56,364 bases of DNA from Oscillospiraceae bacterium (GTDB lineage: Bacteria; Bacillota; Clostridia; Oscillospirales; Oscillospiraceae), in assembly GCA_017465625.1 (NCBI GenBank), contig JAFTVV010000019.1, forward strand, positions 1 through 56,364. Reading direction: 5' to 3'. Position 1 is the stretch's first letter, and each line of letters opens with the position of its first letter. This document shows, one piece after another, positions 18,299 to 28,011 of the stretch. The notes beneath the pieces were generated by a model. That model searched no databases, had not been told where the DNA came from, and worked only from the letters and a program-made list of their open reading frames with translations. The translations under genes and the position numbers were made by a program.

Positions 18299-18447
18299 TC
18301 CGGCTCAAACGGCTTCAGCGCAGTTTGGCGGCGGAGAAAAACGAAACACCTGTATTTATTCTGTATCACAACTTTTTAAATTTTTCAACTGTTTTCTTTC
18401 AACATCGACCATAATCCCCAATAATGCTTCCGTTTTGGAGCAAGAGG

Positions 18448-18462
18448 GTTTATAATATAAAC
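18448..18462 (+). promoter_or_regulatory. Palindrome overlapping the -10 of the rhamnosidase operon
   Basis: The perfect 15-bp palindrome GTTTATA-A-TATAAAC contains a consensus TATAAT (18451-18456), and there is no good -35 at 17 bp. It is 44 bp before the GH78 start. It is a candidate operator/promoter needing an activator. Confidence 0.5.
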
Positions 18463-18505
18463 ACGTTTACTTTTCATTCACGATGCGCCCGACAGGAGAA
18501 TGCGT

Positions 18506-20698
18506 ATGAACCAGTTAGAGCAAGAAAAAGTCCGCTGGATCAAGGCTGACGATTGCTGTGAAAGCCCCATCATTGTGCACCGCTTTCAGGCACAGCAGCC
18601 GGTGGAAGGCAGTATAGAGATCACCGGTCTTGGCTACTTTGCAGTAAAGCTAAACGGCAAAGAAATCACTGCCGACCGATTTGTCCCCGCGGCAAGCGAT
18701 TACGAAAAAAGAGAATTTAAAAATCTGCTTTATCCCATTTCTGATACCTTTACCCATCGCATTTATTTCCTGCGTTACGATTGCGGTCACGCGCTCCAAA
18801 CAGGCGAAAATCAAATTGAGATTCAGCTTGCAAATGGCTTTTACCGACAGACACAGCGGGTCGCCGAGGGCAATATGGAATACGGGCAGGATCTGAAGAC
18901 CGCCTTTTGCCTGACCTTCCGTGATGAAAGCGGAACGCATCAGGTATACTCCGACGGAACGGAGCTTTGGCGCGACAGTGAGATCGTCAGCAGTCACCTG
19001 TTTATCGGTGAAGTGCACGATGCACGGAAGCTCAGCGCGACGCCCCAGTGGAAGCTGGTGCACCTGCTGAGCACCCCTCAGGCAGAGCTGAGTCTGCAGA
19101 CCTGTCCTGCGGATCGGGTGATCTCCACCGTTACCCCGGTGCTTTTGAAGCAGGATGGAAATCGGCAGATCTACGATGCGGGCGAGAACATCAGCGGCAA
19201 TGTGCGCATCACCACCTGTGCACCGGCGGGCACACAGATTCGTCTGCGCTTCGCGGAGAACTACATAGACGGGGAATTGGATTTTAAAAGCACCGGCAGT
19301 GCATACATCTGCACCAACGGAAGCCGCCAGATCATGGAGGACGTGTTCATTTGTGACGGAACGCGCCGCAGCTTTGAGCCAATGTTTGTGTGGCACGCAT
19401 TTCGTTATTTTGAAATCATCGGTCCTGTGGAAAGTGTGGCAGTACAGGTCATCCACAGCAACACCCCTGTAAATTCCGCTTTTTCCAGTGACGCGGAGGG
19501 AATGAATTGGCTGTACAATGCATTTCTTCGCACACAGCTGAACAATATGCACGGCGGCGTTCCTTCCGATTGCCCCCACAGAGAACGGTTGGGCTACACC
19601 GGTGACGGGCAGGTTTGTGCCGAAGCGGCAATGCTGACCCTACAAAGTCAGGCATTTTACCGCAAATGGATTCGAGATATTCTGGACTGCCAGGATAAAA
19701 CCGGCGGCCATGTGCAGCATACGGCACCCTTTATGGGTGGTGGCGGCGGTCCCGGAGGCTGGGGCTGTGCTATTGTGCTTGTACCCTATGCCTACTATCG
19801 GCATTACGGAGAGTCCCAGATACTCCGGCAGTGTTATGAACCAATGAAAAAATGGTGCGACTACCTGGATAGCCGGCTGGAAAACAATTTGGTATGCTCA
19901 GAAGAGCCTGGCGGCTGGTGCCTGGGCGACTGGTGTACACTGGAAAAGACGGTTTTACCGGAACCCTTTGTGAACACCTATTTCTACATAAAGTGCCTGC
20001 ATATTCTGAAAAAGATTGCAGATGTACTGGGTAAACCGGAGGAAATCGATGCATTTGCCACTCAGGCAGAGAAGTTAACAAAAGCCTTGCTGAAGACTTA
20101 TTTTGACGAGGAAACCGGAAACTTTTTCGGAAATGTACAGGGTGCAAATGCCTACGGCTTGGATATTGGGCTGGGAGATGTGCGCACACTGAATAATTTG
20201 GTTCATCATTATGAAAAGCTGGGCCACTTCGACACGGGATTTTTAGGAACGGATATTTTGCTGGATGTGCTTTTCCGTAACGGACAAAAAGACCTGGCTT
20301 ATGAACTTTTGAACAGCCGGGAGCTTGGCAGTTTCCTGTATATGAAGGACCGGGGGGCTACCACGCTTTGGGAGGACTGGCACGGAAGAGATTCCCACGA
20401 CCACCCAATGTTTGGTGCCTGCAGCCGGCAACTGTTTACTTCTGTTTTAGGCATTTGTCAGGCAGAAGATGCCGCCGGATACCGGAATCTGGTAATTTGC
20501 CCCCAAATTCCGCAGAAAATGCAGTGTGCCAAGGGCAGTATACGGACAGAATCGGGAACGATTTTTGTAAGTTGGCACAAGGAAGACAATCAAATTCATT
20601 TTGAGATACAAATTCCGGAAGGCACAACCGGTGTGTTCCGGTATGGTGCAGAAGAATGGAAGTTACAGGCAGAACAACCGTTTCAGACGGTACTGTAA
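18506..20698 (+). CDS. Alpha-L-rhamnosidase, GH78
   Basis: The 730-residue protein has no signal peptide and is probably cytoplasmic. It releases alpha-L-rhamnose from oligosaccharides. N-terminal beta-sandwich modules precede an (alpha/alpha)6 barrel. GH78 hallmarks are SDCPHRERLGYTGDGQ near residues 354-369 and TTLWEDWHG near 619-627 with HDHPMFGA after it. ATG 18506 is preferred over ATG 18500, since AGGAG sits one base from the first but seven from the second. It is the first gene of the long plus-strand glycan operon. Confidence 0.93.
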   Translation: MNQLEQEKVRWIKADDCCESPIIVHRFQAQQPVEGSIEITGLGYFAVKLNGKEITADRFVPAASDYEKREFKNLLYPISDTFTHRIYFLRYDCGHALQTGENQIEIQLANGFYRQTQRVAEGNMEYGQDLKTAFCLTFRDESGTHQVYSDGTELWRDSEIVSSHLFIGEVHDARKLSATPQWKLVHLLSTPQAELSLQTCPADRVISTVTPVLLKQDGNRQIYDAGENISGNVRITTCAPAGTQIRLRFAENYIDGELDFKSTGSAYICTNGSRQIMEDVFICDGTRRSFEPMFVWHAFRYFEIIGPVESVAVQVIHSNTPVNSAFSSDAEGMNWLYNAFLRTQLNNMHGGVPSDCPHRERLGYTGDGQVCAEAAMLTLQSQAFYRKWIRDILDCQDKTGGHVQHTAPFMGGGGGPGGWGCAIVLVPYAYYRHYGESQILRQCYEPMKKWCDYLDSRLENNLVCSEEPGGWCLGDWCTLEKTVLPEPFVNTYFYIKCLHILKKIADVLGKPEEIDAFATQAEKLTKALLKTYFDEETGNFFGNVQGANAYGLDIGLGDVRTLNNLVHHYEKLGHFDTGFLGTDILLDVLFRNGQKDLAYELLNSRELGSFLYMKDRGATTLWEDWHGRDSHDHPMFGACSRQLFTSVLGICQAEDAAGYRNLVICPQIPQKMQCAKGSIRTESGTIFVSWHKEDNQIHFEIQIPEGTTGVFRYGAEEWKLQAEQPFQTVL

Positions 20699-20716
20699 GA
20701 AAGGGAGAAATAGAAG

Positions 20717-21592
20717 ATGAAAAAAATAATGTGCCTGCTTTTGGCAGTGATGACAGTATGTGTGCTTTGCGCCTGCGGCAATACGCAGAACCGGCAGAAA
20801 ACTGACGACTATTTGAAAAGCTATTTGGCAGAAAACAGTTTTACGATGGAAGAAAACGGCGTCAAGAAGGTGTATACAGACTATGAAGCGACCCAAAAGC
20901 TGTTTGACCTGTATACGGCAGAGGGCAACGACGAAATGCTGAAGCGGTTTACCAAGGTGGAAGACAGACTGCTGAAAATGGAAAAGAATGTTCCGAATGG
21001 CACAGAAACCACCTACTGTCACTATGACGCACAGGGCGTACTGCAAAAAATCTACAGCAGCACGGATCTGAAGGTGTTCTTTACCTGCCATTATGACGAT
21101 TCCGGTCGTCTGGTGGAGAAGAAAATGTTCCGCACAGGTGTTGCAGAGCCGGAAGCGGTTTGCACATACAAGTATGATAAAAACGGCAACTGCACCCGTT
21201 ACCAGGATGAAAAGGGTAAGGTTTCCACTTTTAAGTGGGAATATGACGAAAATGGAACTGTTGTAACCGGCCCTCGTGTGGAATTTATGCCGGAGGGAAC
21301 GCTGGTCAGCGATACCATTCGGTATACTTATGAATACGACGAAAAGGGCCGGGTGAGCCATATGGCCGGTCAGCAGACAAACGGCAAGGATATCTCCTAT
21401 GAGTTTGTCTATGATGATCAGGGCAGAGTGGTGCAGGTCACCAATGTTATGCCTGAGGGAAATGTGACCGAGGCGTATCGCTACGAGGGTGACCGATTGA
21501 CCGAGAAATCGGAAACCCTGAAGGACGGAACGACCGTGCAGACCTATACCTATGGAACAAGATACATTTTCAATGTCGAGGGTCTTGGTTAA
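20717..21592 (+). CDS. Lipoprotein with RHS/YD-type repeats
   Basis: The 291-residue protein has a lipoprotein signal peptide (lipobox LCAC, Cys20). It is then built of repeats such as YDAQG, YDDSGRLVEK, YDKNGNCTRY, YDENG, YEYDEKGRVSH and VYDDQGRVVQV from about residue 100 to 270. YD repeats form beta-hairpin spirals and are linked to carbohydrate binding in other proteins. The family is known but the role here is not. It lies 18 bp after the rhamnosidase and 42 bp before protein B. Confidence 0.85.
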   Translation: MKKIMCLLLAVMTVCVLCACGNTQNRQKTDDYLKSYLAENSFTMEENGVKKVYTDYEATQKLFDLYTAEGNDEMLKRFTKVEDRLLKMEKNVPNGTETTYCHYDAQGVLQKIYSSTDLKVFFTCHYDDSGRLVEKKMFRTGVAEPEAVCTYKYDKNGNCTRYQDEKGKVSTFKWEYDENGTVVTGPRVEFMPEGTLVSDTIRYTYEYDEKGRVSHMAGQQTNGKDISYEFVYDDQGRVVQVTNVMPEGNVTEAYRYEGDRLTEKSETLKDGTTVQTYTYGTRYIFNVEGLG

Positions 21593-21634
21593 AAGCGTTA
21601 GCCCGAAAGATAGGAAAATGGGAGGAAGATACAC

Positions 21635-24600
21635 GTGAAAAGAATTCTGCAGAAAAGGATATTGGCATTTGTGCTGGTTCTTACGATGCTTTTACCCAAT
21701 GTGATGGGACTGTTGACGGATGTTCATGCTGTCACAACCCGGTCAAATACCTATGGGGAAGCGAATGTCTATGACATTTCTGATCTGACCGGCTCTAATA
21801 CCAATATCGTTAAGGGTACAGATGAAACCTGGGACGGTCAGGTTTTGGGAAATGTCAGTGAAGAACACAAGGAAAATATGATCTTCAAGACAAAGTTGAC
21901 TATGGGCAAGCAGCAAATTCGCCTTGCCATCAATGCCAAGGAAGGAACCAGTATTTACGATCCCCCCGGCTATGCGGTGTATATCAACGACAATAACGGC
22001 GCGCCGTACATAGCCATCAAGCGCAACCAAAAAGACCTGGTTGTGGGAAGTGTTCCCACTGTGGATGGTACTTATGAGCTGGAGATTGGTCTTCAGGATA
22101 TCCTGACAGACGGCGTCAGAACCGGTAAGCATATCTATGTCAAAATGGACGGTGAGACCGTCTGCGAAGCAGATGATACAGCCGGTTACCTGACAGGGGA
22201 AGCGCTGGGTACCGGAATTGTGGATTTCCACTATGGCGCAGCTATTCAGATGGATACGACCTGCACCGATGAATACGGCATGGCAACGGTCTACGATATT
22301 TACGACCTGACCGGTTCTGCGGCCAATACGGTCAAGGGAACGGATGAAACCTGGGACGGTCAGGTTCTTGGAGAGGTCAGTGTAGAGCACAAGGAAAATA
22401 TTGTGTTCAAGACCAAACTGACTATGGGTAAGCAACAAGTTCGTCTTGCCCTGAATGCCAAGGATGGCACCAGTATTTACGATCCCCCCGGCTATGCGGT
22501 GTACATTAACGACAATAACGGTGCGCCGTACATAGCCATCAAGCGCAACCAACAGGATTTGGTGGTAGGAAGTGTTCCCGCTGTGGATGGTACTTATGAG
22601 CTGGAGATCGGCATCGTGGACATTCTGGAGAGCGGTGTCAGAACAGGTAAGCATCTGTATGTAAAAATGGATGATGTGGTGGTCTGTGAATGTGACGATA
22701 TAAGCGGCTACCTGACGGGCGATGCCTTGGGCACCAAGATTGTGGACTTCCATTACGGCGCAGCCATTCAGATGGACACTACGAAAGAGATTGAGCCAAC
22801 AGAACCTACAGAGCCGGAAACAACCGAACCGAAACCCACTGAGCCGCCCAAGACAGTAGCCGAAGCTACGGTGTATGACATTTACGATCTGACCGGTTCT
22901 GCAGCCAACACCATTTCGGGAACCGATGCCGGTGCCTGGGATGGTCAGATCCATAAGAGCATCAACCCGGAGCATAAGGAAAATATGGCCTTCAAAACAG
23001 AGCTGACTATGGGTGCTCAGGAGGTTCGCCTTTCCCTCAATGCCAAGGACGGTGCCAGTGTATGGGATGCGCCCGGCTATGCGGTTTATTTGTACGGTGC
23101 CGATAATCGGGTACAGATCAGGCGGAACAATTCCTGCCTGCATGAGGCAACTGTGGAAGGTCTTGCAGGCACTTATGTGTTTGAAGCCGGTATCGTGGAC
23201 ATTCTGCAGGATGGAAACAGAAATGGCAAGCATCTTTATGTAAAAATAAACGATGCGGTGGTCTGCGAATACGACGATATGAATGGCTACTTGACCGGTG
23301 ATGCTTTAGGAACGAAGATCGTGGACTTCCATTACGGTGCAGCCATCCAAATGAACACCACCAAGGAGATTATACCCCCGGAACCCACTGAGCCGGAACC
23401 TACCGATCCGGAACCCACTGAGCCAGAAGCTACTGTTCCGCAGATCACAGCCGATGCCACGGTGTATGATCTGTATGCTCTGAAGGGCGTTGCACAGCTC
23501 ACTGTTGCCGGTCAGCTGCAGGGCGTTTGGGGTACGACCTTGGGTCATGTGAGCACTTCTCACAAGGAAAATATTGCCTTTGCAACCAAGCTTACTGTGG
23601 ATGAAGCGCAGACCATTATGCTGGGCTTAGGCTTGGGAGATATGTCTCAGGCTGTTCAGGTCAACAGCGGCTATGTGCTGGAAATTGTGAACAAAACCGG
23701 CGATGGCGAGATGGACACGGTGAAAATCCATAGAGCCGGCAAACAGATTCACATTCAGGATACAGCGGCAGACTTCCATGGAGAGCATAGCTTTGAATAC
23801 GGCATCGTGGATATTTTGTCAGAGGACACCGCAATCGGCAAGCGGATCTATGTGAAGCTGGACGGCGAAAATGTGTTCCATTTTGACGACACGGCGAACT
23901 TCCTGACAGCAGATAAGCTTGGCACAAAAGTGGACATTTATGTCAGCGGCAACGACCTTTTGCTGGGTTCTGCCAAAAACTATGCTGCCGGTCAGGCTCA
24001 TATTTATGACCTGTACGATATGCAGGGCAGGGAGCAGCTGACTCTGGAGGGACGCACCTCCAATCCGGATAACTGGGGCACGACTTTGGGCAACGTGTTG
24101 CCGGAGCATAAGGAAAATATGGCCTTTAAGACCACGGTTACGATGGATGAAGCCCAAACGGTTATGCTGGGTCTGGGCTTGATGGATCACTCCATGGCTG
24201 TCCAGCTAAACAGCGGATATGTGCTGGAAATCGTGACGAAGACCGGTGAGGGCGAAGCGGATACCGTGAAGATCCACAGAGCCGGTATGCAAATATACAG
24301 TGAAGATCAAAGCGTGGATTTCAACGGAGAATATGAGCTGCAATTTGGTGTCGTGGACCTGTATGATCCGGATGCCAATAACGAAGTGGTGGGCAAGCGG
24401 ATCTTTGTAAAGGTAAACGGAGAAGAGATTCTTCATTATGATGATACCATAAGCGCGCTTTCCAGCGACCAGCTTGGTACAAAGGTGGATGTTTATGTCA
24501 GCGGTATTGACCTGCCTATGGCTTCCTACAGAAACTATCAGGCCGGCAATGCCACGGTTTACAATCTGTACGATCTGACATTCCGGAAAACCCTGGCAGT

Positions 24601-27109
24601 GGACCACAGCGACGATAACGGCGAGGTGATCTGGGGCGTACTGATCGGTAACGTGGATGATGCCCATAAGGGCAATGTGGCGCTGAAGACAAAGGTTACG
24701 ATGAGCAGCAGCCAGCAGCAGAACCTGATTATCGGTCTGGGTCTGAATGGCCACTGGCCTGTAGGCAGCGGCCACGGCTATAAGGTTGAGCTGAACGGCA
24801 ACCCGGATAACAAAACCGACAGCCTGTTCGTTTACAAGAATTTGGAGGGCGAAGAGCCTGTATGCATCTACAGTATGGAGCAGGGCTTCGACTTTAACAG
24901 CAGCTTCCAGCTGGAGGTCGGCGTGGTAGACCTGACCGACGAGGCTAACGACGTTGTGGCACGGCGTGTCTATGTGCTGATCAACGGTCAGGAGCTGATG
25001 CATTTCGATGATACCAGAAATGTGATTTCCGGCAGCAATATGGGTACTGTGGTGGCAGCTTACGCCAGCAGCGGCAGTGTGACACTGGGTACCTGCGTCA
25101 ACGGCATCCCCAGCACCGGTGTGAAGACCTACGACATTTTTGATTTGCTGTCGAAGGCTACTTTGAAGCTGAACCGCACCGATGCAGGCGGCGAGGTGAT
25201 CTGGAGCAATGAGATCGGCACGATTACCGATACCAACAATATGAACTATGCCTTGCTGGCAGATCTGGATATCAGCAAGATTGACCGTAGCCAGCTGCAG
25301 GAGCTGATTGTGGGTCTGTGCAAGGAAAACGACCTGTTCGACAAGGTGGGTTACCGGCTGAGCCTGTACTTCTACCCCAACGGTACAACCAGCGTGGTTT
25401 TGCGTGACAGCAATACCGATGAGGTTTTGGCCAATGTGGATACAGTGCTGGCTGAGCATTCTGAGGTAGAGATCGGCATTACCGACTTCTTCGGCAGCAA
25501 CAAGAAGTTGCTGGGCAAGAAGATTTACCTGAAGGCAGACGGCAAGGAAGTGCTGGCCTATCTGGATGAGGATGCAAGCCGGGTTCGGGGCAATTACCTG
25601 TGCGCTTATACCACAACGCCCATTACCCTGGCCACGAAGTATGACTACTTCACCATCCCGGTGACCTATGTGGTCAACGGAGAAACTGTGGAAAGCAGTG
25701 CTTACGTCACCACCGGTACAGATGTGGTTGCGGGACGTCCCTCTTTGATCGACGTGGCCTTGGGCAATAAGACCGAATTCACCTCTGTGAAGATGGAGCA
25801 GGTATTGCTGAACGGTCAGCCTATCAAGGCTGTCAGCGAGAAAAAGGGCGTGTATGTATTTGTACTGGAGAACCCCTCTGCCAATGACCAACTGGAAGTG
25901 CAGATCCAGGTACGCAACCTGACCGTGGATGAGGCAGACGTGTATGACCTGTATGATCTGACCGGCAAGAAGGAGATTATCCTGCATGCCAACAGCGCGA
26001 ACCAGATCGGTACTCTGTTTGCAGACGGCAAGGAGGGAATCCTGAACCGTGCGATCCGGTTTGCCTATTACATCCCCAAGACCGGCGGCGGTCTGCGTCT
26101 GGGTTACGGCTCCGACACCAGCGATATCTGGTCAAGAGTTGGTACCCATATCGAAATTTGGTGTGGCTTTGCCACCATTTCCCACGGCTTCCACGTCAGC
26201 GCGCTGAGCTCCGGCAACACGGATGTATTCCAGCCGGATTCCTGGAGCATTGTGGAAGTGGGTATTGTCAAGTGCTATGAAGAAGGTGTTTACAAGTATG
26301 ACCGCTGGTATGTGAAGGCTGGCAGCACATTGGATACAATGGAACTGATCACCTATTATGACAGCACCCAGCGTTATGACAGCAGCCTGAATATTATGGT
26401 TCGTACCCCGGATACCGGCGACGATTTTGTCTTGACATCCACTCTGGAAATCGGACAGGTAACCGATGAATCCGAGGAAACAGCCAAAAATGAAGCAACA
26501 GTGGCATTCAAGCCTTTGTTCCGCAAGGGCGAGACTGTGAAGATCGTGGTATACCCCAAAGCAGGCAAGGCTTTGGAAAGCCTGACAGTGAACGGCCAAA
26601 CGGTGGAAACTGTGCTGACCTCCGATGGCGGCTACGTATTCACACTGGAAAATGCCCAGGAAGATGTGCATTTTAGCTACGTTTTGGCAGATGACGACAC
26701 GATGTACAATGTCACAGCAGATGCAGGTGATCACTTCACCGTTGCCCTGGATTCGGCATCTGTGATTGCCGGCGGCTCTGTGACAGTGCAGATCAAAGTG
26801 GACGGCGGTTATGTATTAAACAGCCTGACCGTCAACGGGGCAGACTTCCTGCCCATGGCAAGCTACGATAAGACAACTCTGACCTATACTGTGACTATCC
26901 GCGGTATCCGGGAGGATAAGCACATCGTGGTACAGGCTGAAAAGCTTTCTACCGATGGCCCTGTGGCAGCGGTCGTGGCAGAGCAAAATGAAAGCAAAAC
27001 AACAAACCGGCCTCTTGTGATTGTGATTGCAGCTGTTGCTGTGGCAGTCTTGGGCGGTGTGGTTGCAATTGCTGTGATCAGAGTAAGGAAGAAGGAACGC
27101 AAGCAATGA
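21635..27109 (+). CDS. Protein B: membrane-anchored surface protein of eight lectin-like repeats
   Basis: The 1824-residue protein starts at GTG 21635 (GGGAGGAAGATACAC). A signal peptide ends near residue 32 (DVHA). Repeat units begin at about residues 45, 219, 413, 610, 790, 975, 1165 and 1436. Units 1-3 closely match protein A. Units 2/3 and 3/4 are joined by Pro/Glu/Thr linkers (EPTEP type). Unit 8 matches the divergent sixth unit of protein A. Two InlB-type/Big-like beta domains (~1610-1780) precede a C-terminal membrane helix (~1793-1815) and a basic tail (RVRKKERKQ). There is no LPXTG. It has no catalytic domain and probably binds glycan at the membrane for the ABC system, whose first permease overlaps its stop by 4 bp. 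Confidence 0.88.
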   Translation: MKRILQKRILAFVLVLTMLLPNVMGLLTDVHAVTTRSNTYGEANVYDISDLTGSNTNIVKGTDETWDGQVLGNVSEEHKENMIFKTKLTMGKQQIRLAINAKEGTSIYDPPGYAVYINDNNGAPYIAIKRNQKDLVVGSVPTVDGTYELEIGLQDILTDGVRTGKHIYVKMDGETVCEADDTAGYLTGEALGTGIVDFHYGAAIQMDTTCTDEYGMATVYDIYDLTGSAANTVKGTDETWDGQVLGEVSVEHKENIVFKTKLTMGKQQVRLALNAKDGTSIYDPPGYAVYINDNNGAPYIAIKRNQQDLVVGSVPAVDGTYELEIGIVDILESGVRTGKHLYVKMDDVVVCECDDISGYLTGDALGTKIVDFHYGAAIQMDTTKEIEPTEPTEPETTEPKPTEPPKTVAEATVYDIYDLTGSAANTISGTDAGAWDGQIHKSINPEHKENMAFKTELTMGAQEVRLSLNAKDGASVWDAPGYAVYLYGADNRVQIRRNNSCLHEATVEGLAGTYVFEAGIVDILQDGNRNGKHLYVKINDAVVCEYDDMNGYLTGDALGTKIVDFHYGAAIQMNTTKEIIPPEPTEPEPTDPEPTEPEATVPQITADATVYDLYALKGVAQLTVAGQLQGVWGTTLGHVSTSHKENIAFATKLTVDEAQTIMLGLGLGDMSQAVQVNSGYVLEIVNKTGDGEMDTVKIHRAGKQIHIQDTAADFHGEHSFEYGIVDILSEDTAIGKRIYVKLDGENVFHFDDTANFLTADKLGTKVDIYVSGNDLLLGSAKNYAAGQAHIYDLYDMQGREQLTLEGRTSNPDNWGTTLGNVLPEHKENMAFKTTVTMDEAQTVMLGLGLMDHSMAVQLNSGYVLEIVTKTGEGEADTVKIHRAGMQIYSEDQSVDFNGEYELQFGVVDLYDPDANNEVVGKRIFVKVNGEEILHYDDTISALSSDQLGTKVDVYVSGIDLPMASYRNYQAGNATVYNLYDLTFRKTLAVDHSDDNGEVIWGVLIGNVDDAHKGNVALKTKVTMSSSQQQNLIIGLGLNGHWPVGSGHGYKVELNGNPDNKTDSLFVYKNLEGEEPVCIYSMEQGFDFNSSFQLEVGVVDLTDEANDVVARRVYVLINGQELMHFDDTRNVISGSNMGTVVAAYASSGSVTLGTCVNGIPSTGVKTYDIFDLLSKATLKLNRTDAGGEVIWSNEIGTITDTNNMNYALLADLDISKIDRSQLQELIVGLCKENDLFDKVGYRLSLYFYPNGTTSVVLRDSNTDEVLANVDTVLAEHSEVEIGITDFFGSNKKLLGKKIYLKADGKEVLAYLDEDASRVRGNYLCAYTTTPITLATKYDYFTIPVTYVVNGETVESSAYVTTGTDVVAGRPSLIDVALGNKTEFTSVKMEQVLLNGQPIKAVSEKKGVYVFVLENPSANDQLEVQIQVRNLTVDEADVYDLYDLTGKKEIILHANSANQIGTLFADGKEGILNRAIRFAYYIPKTGGGLRLGYGSDTSDIWSRVGTHIEIWCGFATISHGFHVSALSSGNTDVFQPDSWSIVEVGIVKCYEEGVYKYDRWYVKAGSTLDTMELITYYDSTQRYDSSLNIMVRTPDTGDDFVLTSTLEIGQVTDESEETAKNEATVAFKPLFRKGETVKIVVYPKAGKALESLTVNGQTVETVLTSDGGYVFTLENAQEDVHFSYVLADDDTMYNVTADAGDHFTVALDSASVIAGGSVTVQIKVDGGYVLNSLTVNGADFLPMASYDKTTLTYTVTIRGIREDKHIVVQAEKLSTDGPVAAVVAEQNESKTTNRPLVIVIAAVAVAVLGGVVAIAVIRVRKKERKQ
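21767..26435 (+). repeat. Eight coding repeats in protein B
   Basis: Units begin at 21767, 22289, 22871, 23462, 24002, 24557, 25127 and 25940. Each opens with (V/I)Y(D/N)xxDL or a close variant, then a HKEN(I/M) motif and a GKHLYVKM-like strand. Units 1-3 share blocks with protein A; units 4-8 are more diverged. The end coordinate is approximate. Confidence 0.8.
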
Positions 27110-28011
27110 GAGTTTTAAGCGGAAGAAAATCAAAAAATACCCGCCGTGAGAAGTGGTTCATTGTTGCTTTTTGCCTACCGGCTATCTTGCACCTGGTTAT
27201 TTTCTGGGCAGGTATGCAGTGGAACAGCCTTGTGATGACCTTTACCAATGTGCTTACCGGTGAGGTGGGCCTGGATAACTTCAGATGGGCCGTGGACGCG
27301 CTCACAATGGCTACCGGCGTGGATATGCCGCTGGCCTTTGCAAACACGATGATATTCTTCGTGATGAATGCACTGTTCATTCCGCTGTGTATGTTTTTCT
27401 CCTACCTGCTGTTCCGCAAGGTGTTGGGACACAAGTTTATCCGCCTGGCGCTGTATTTACCCGGCGCCATCGGCGGCATTATGATGGCACTGCTGTATGA
27501 GAACTTTATGGCCTCCGATGGCTGGCTGTTCCATCAGATCCAAAAGCTTACCGGATCATCCGACCCCTATTCCATGATGACCCAAAACGGTCTTCTGTAC
27601 GTTTTGATCTTCGACGTTTTGGTGGGCGTGGGTGCAAACCTGCTGACCTGGACCAGTATCGTCGGACGTATTCCTACAGATTTGATCGAGTACGGCAAAT
27701 TGGAGGGCATCACCCCCGGCAGAGAATTTTTCACCGTGGTACTGCCACTGGTATGGCCCAACTTTGTCAATATGCTGTCCATTCAGATCATTGGAATGTT
27801 TGGTGCCACCGGCTCGGTTTTGGTACTGACCCAAGGCAAATACGGCACCCAAACCCTGAGCTACTGGATGTACAGCGTGGTGCTCACCGGCGATGTGAAC
27901 GAATACAACCACGCCGCCGCACTGGGTATCATCTTTACCCTCTTGACTGTGCCGCTGTATGTGATCTTCCGTAAGGTTATGAAGCGATTTGGAACGGAGG
28001 TGGAGTACTGA
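27106..28011 (+). CDS. Carbohydrate ABC transporter permease 1 (CUT1, MalF/UgpA-like)
   Basis: The 301-residue protein has six predicted membrane helices. The permease coupling loop (EYGKLEGITPGREFFTVVLPLVWP, split here as EYGKLEGITPG then EFFTVVLPLVWP) is at residues ~195-222. It overlaps protein B by four bases (ATGA) and the second permease by one base, so the three are translationally coupled. It probably moves oligosaccharide across the membrane with its partner and the binding protein at 28947. No ATPase is encoded in this operon. Confidence 0.95.
   Translation: MRVLSGRKSKNTRREKWFIVAFCLPAILHLVIFWAGMQWNSLVMTFTNVLTGEVGLDNFRWAVDALTMATGVDMPLAFANTMIFFVMNALFIPLCMFFSYLLFRKVLGHKFIRLALYLPGAIGGIMMALLYENFMASDGWLFHQIQKLTGSSDPYSMMTQNGLLYVLIFDVLVGVGANLLTWTSIVGRIPTDLIEYGKLEGITPGREFFTVVLPLVWPNFVNMLSIQIIGMFGATGSVLVLTQGKYGTQTLSYWMYSVVLTGDVNEYNHAAALGIIFTLLTVPLYVIFRKVMKRFGTEVEY

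Noticed and set aside
27010-27109. Sortase (LPXTG) anchoring of protein B
   Set aside because: No LPXTG-like motif precedes the C-terminal helix; it reads as a plain transmembrane anchor with a basic tail.
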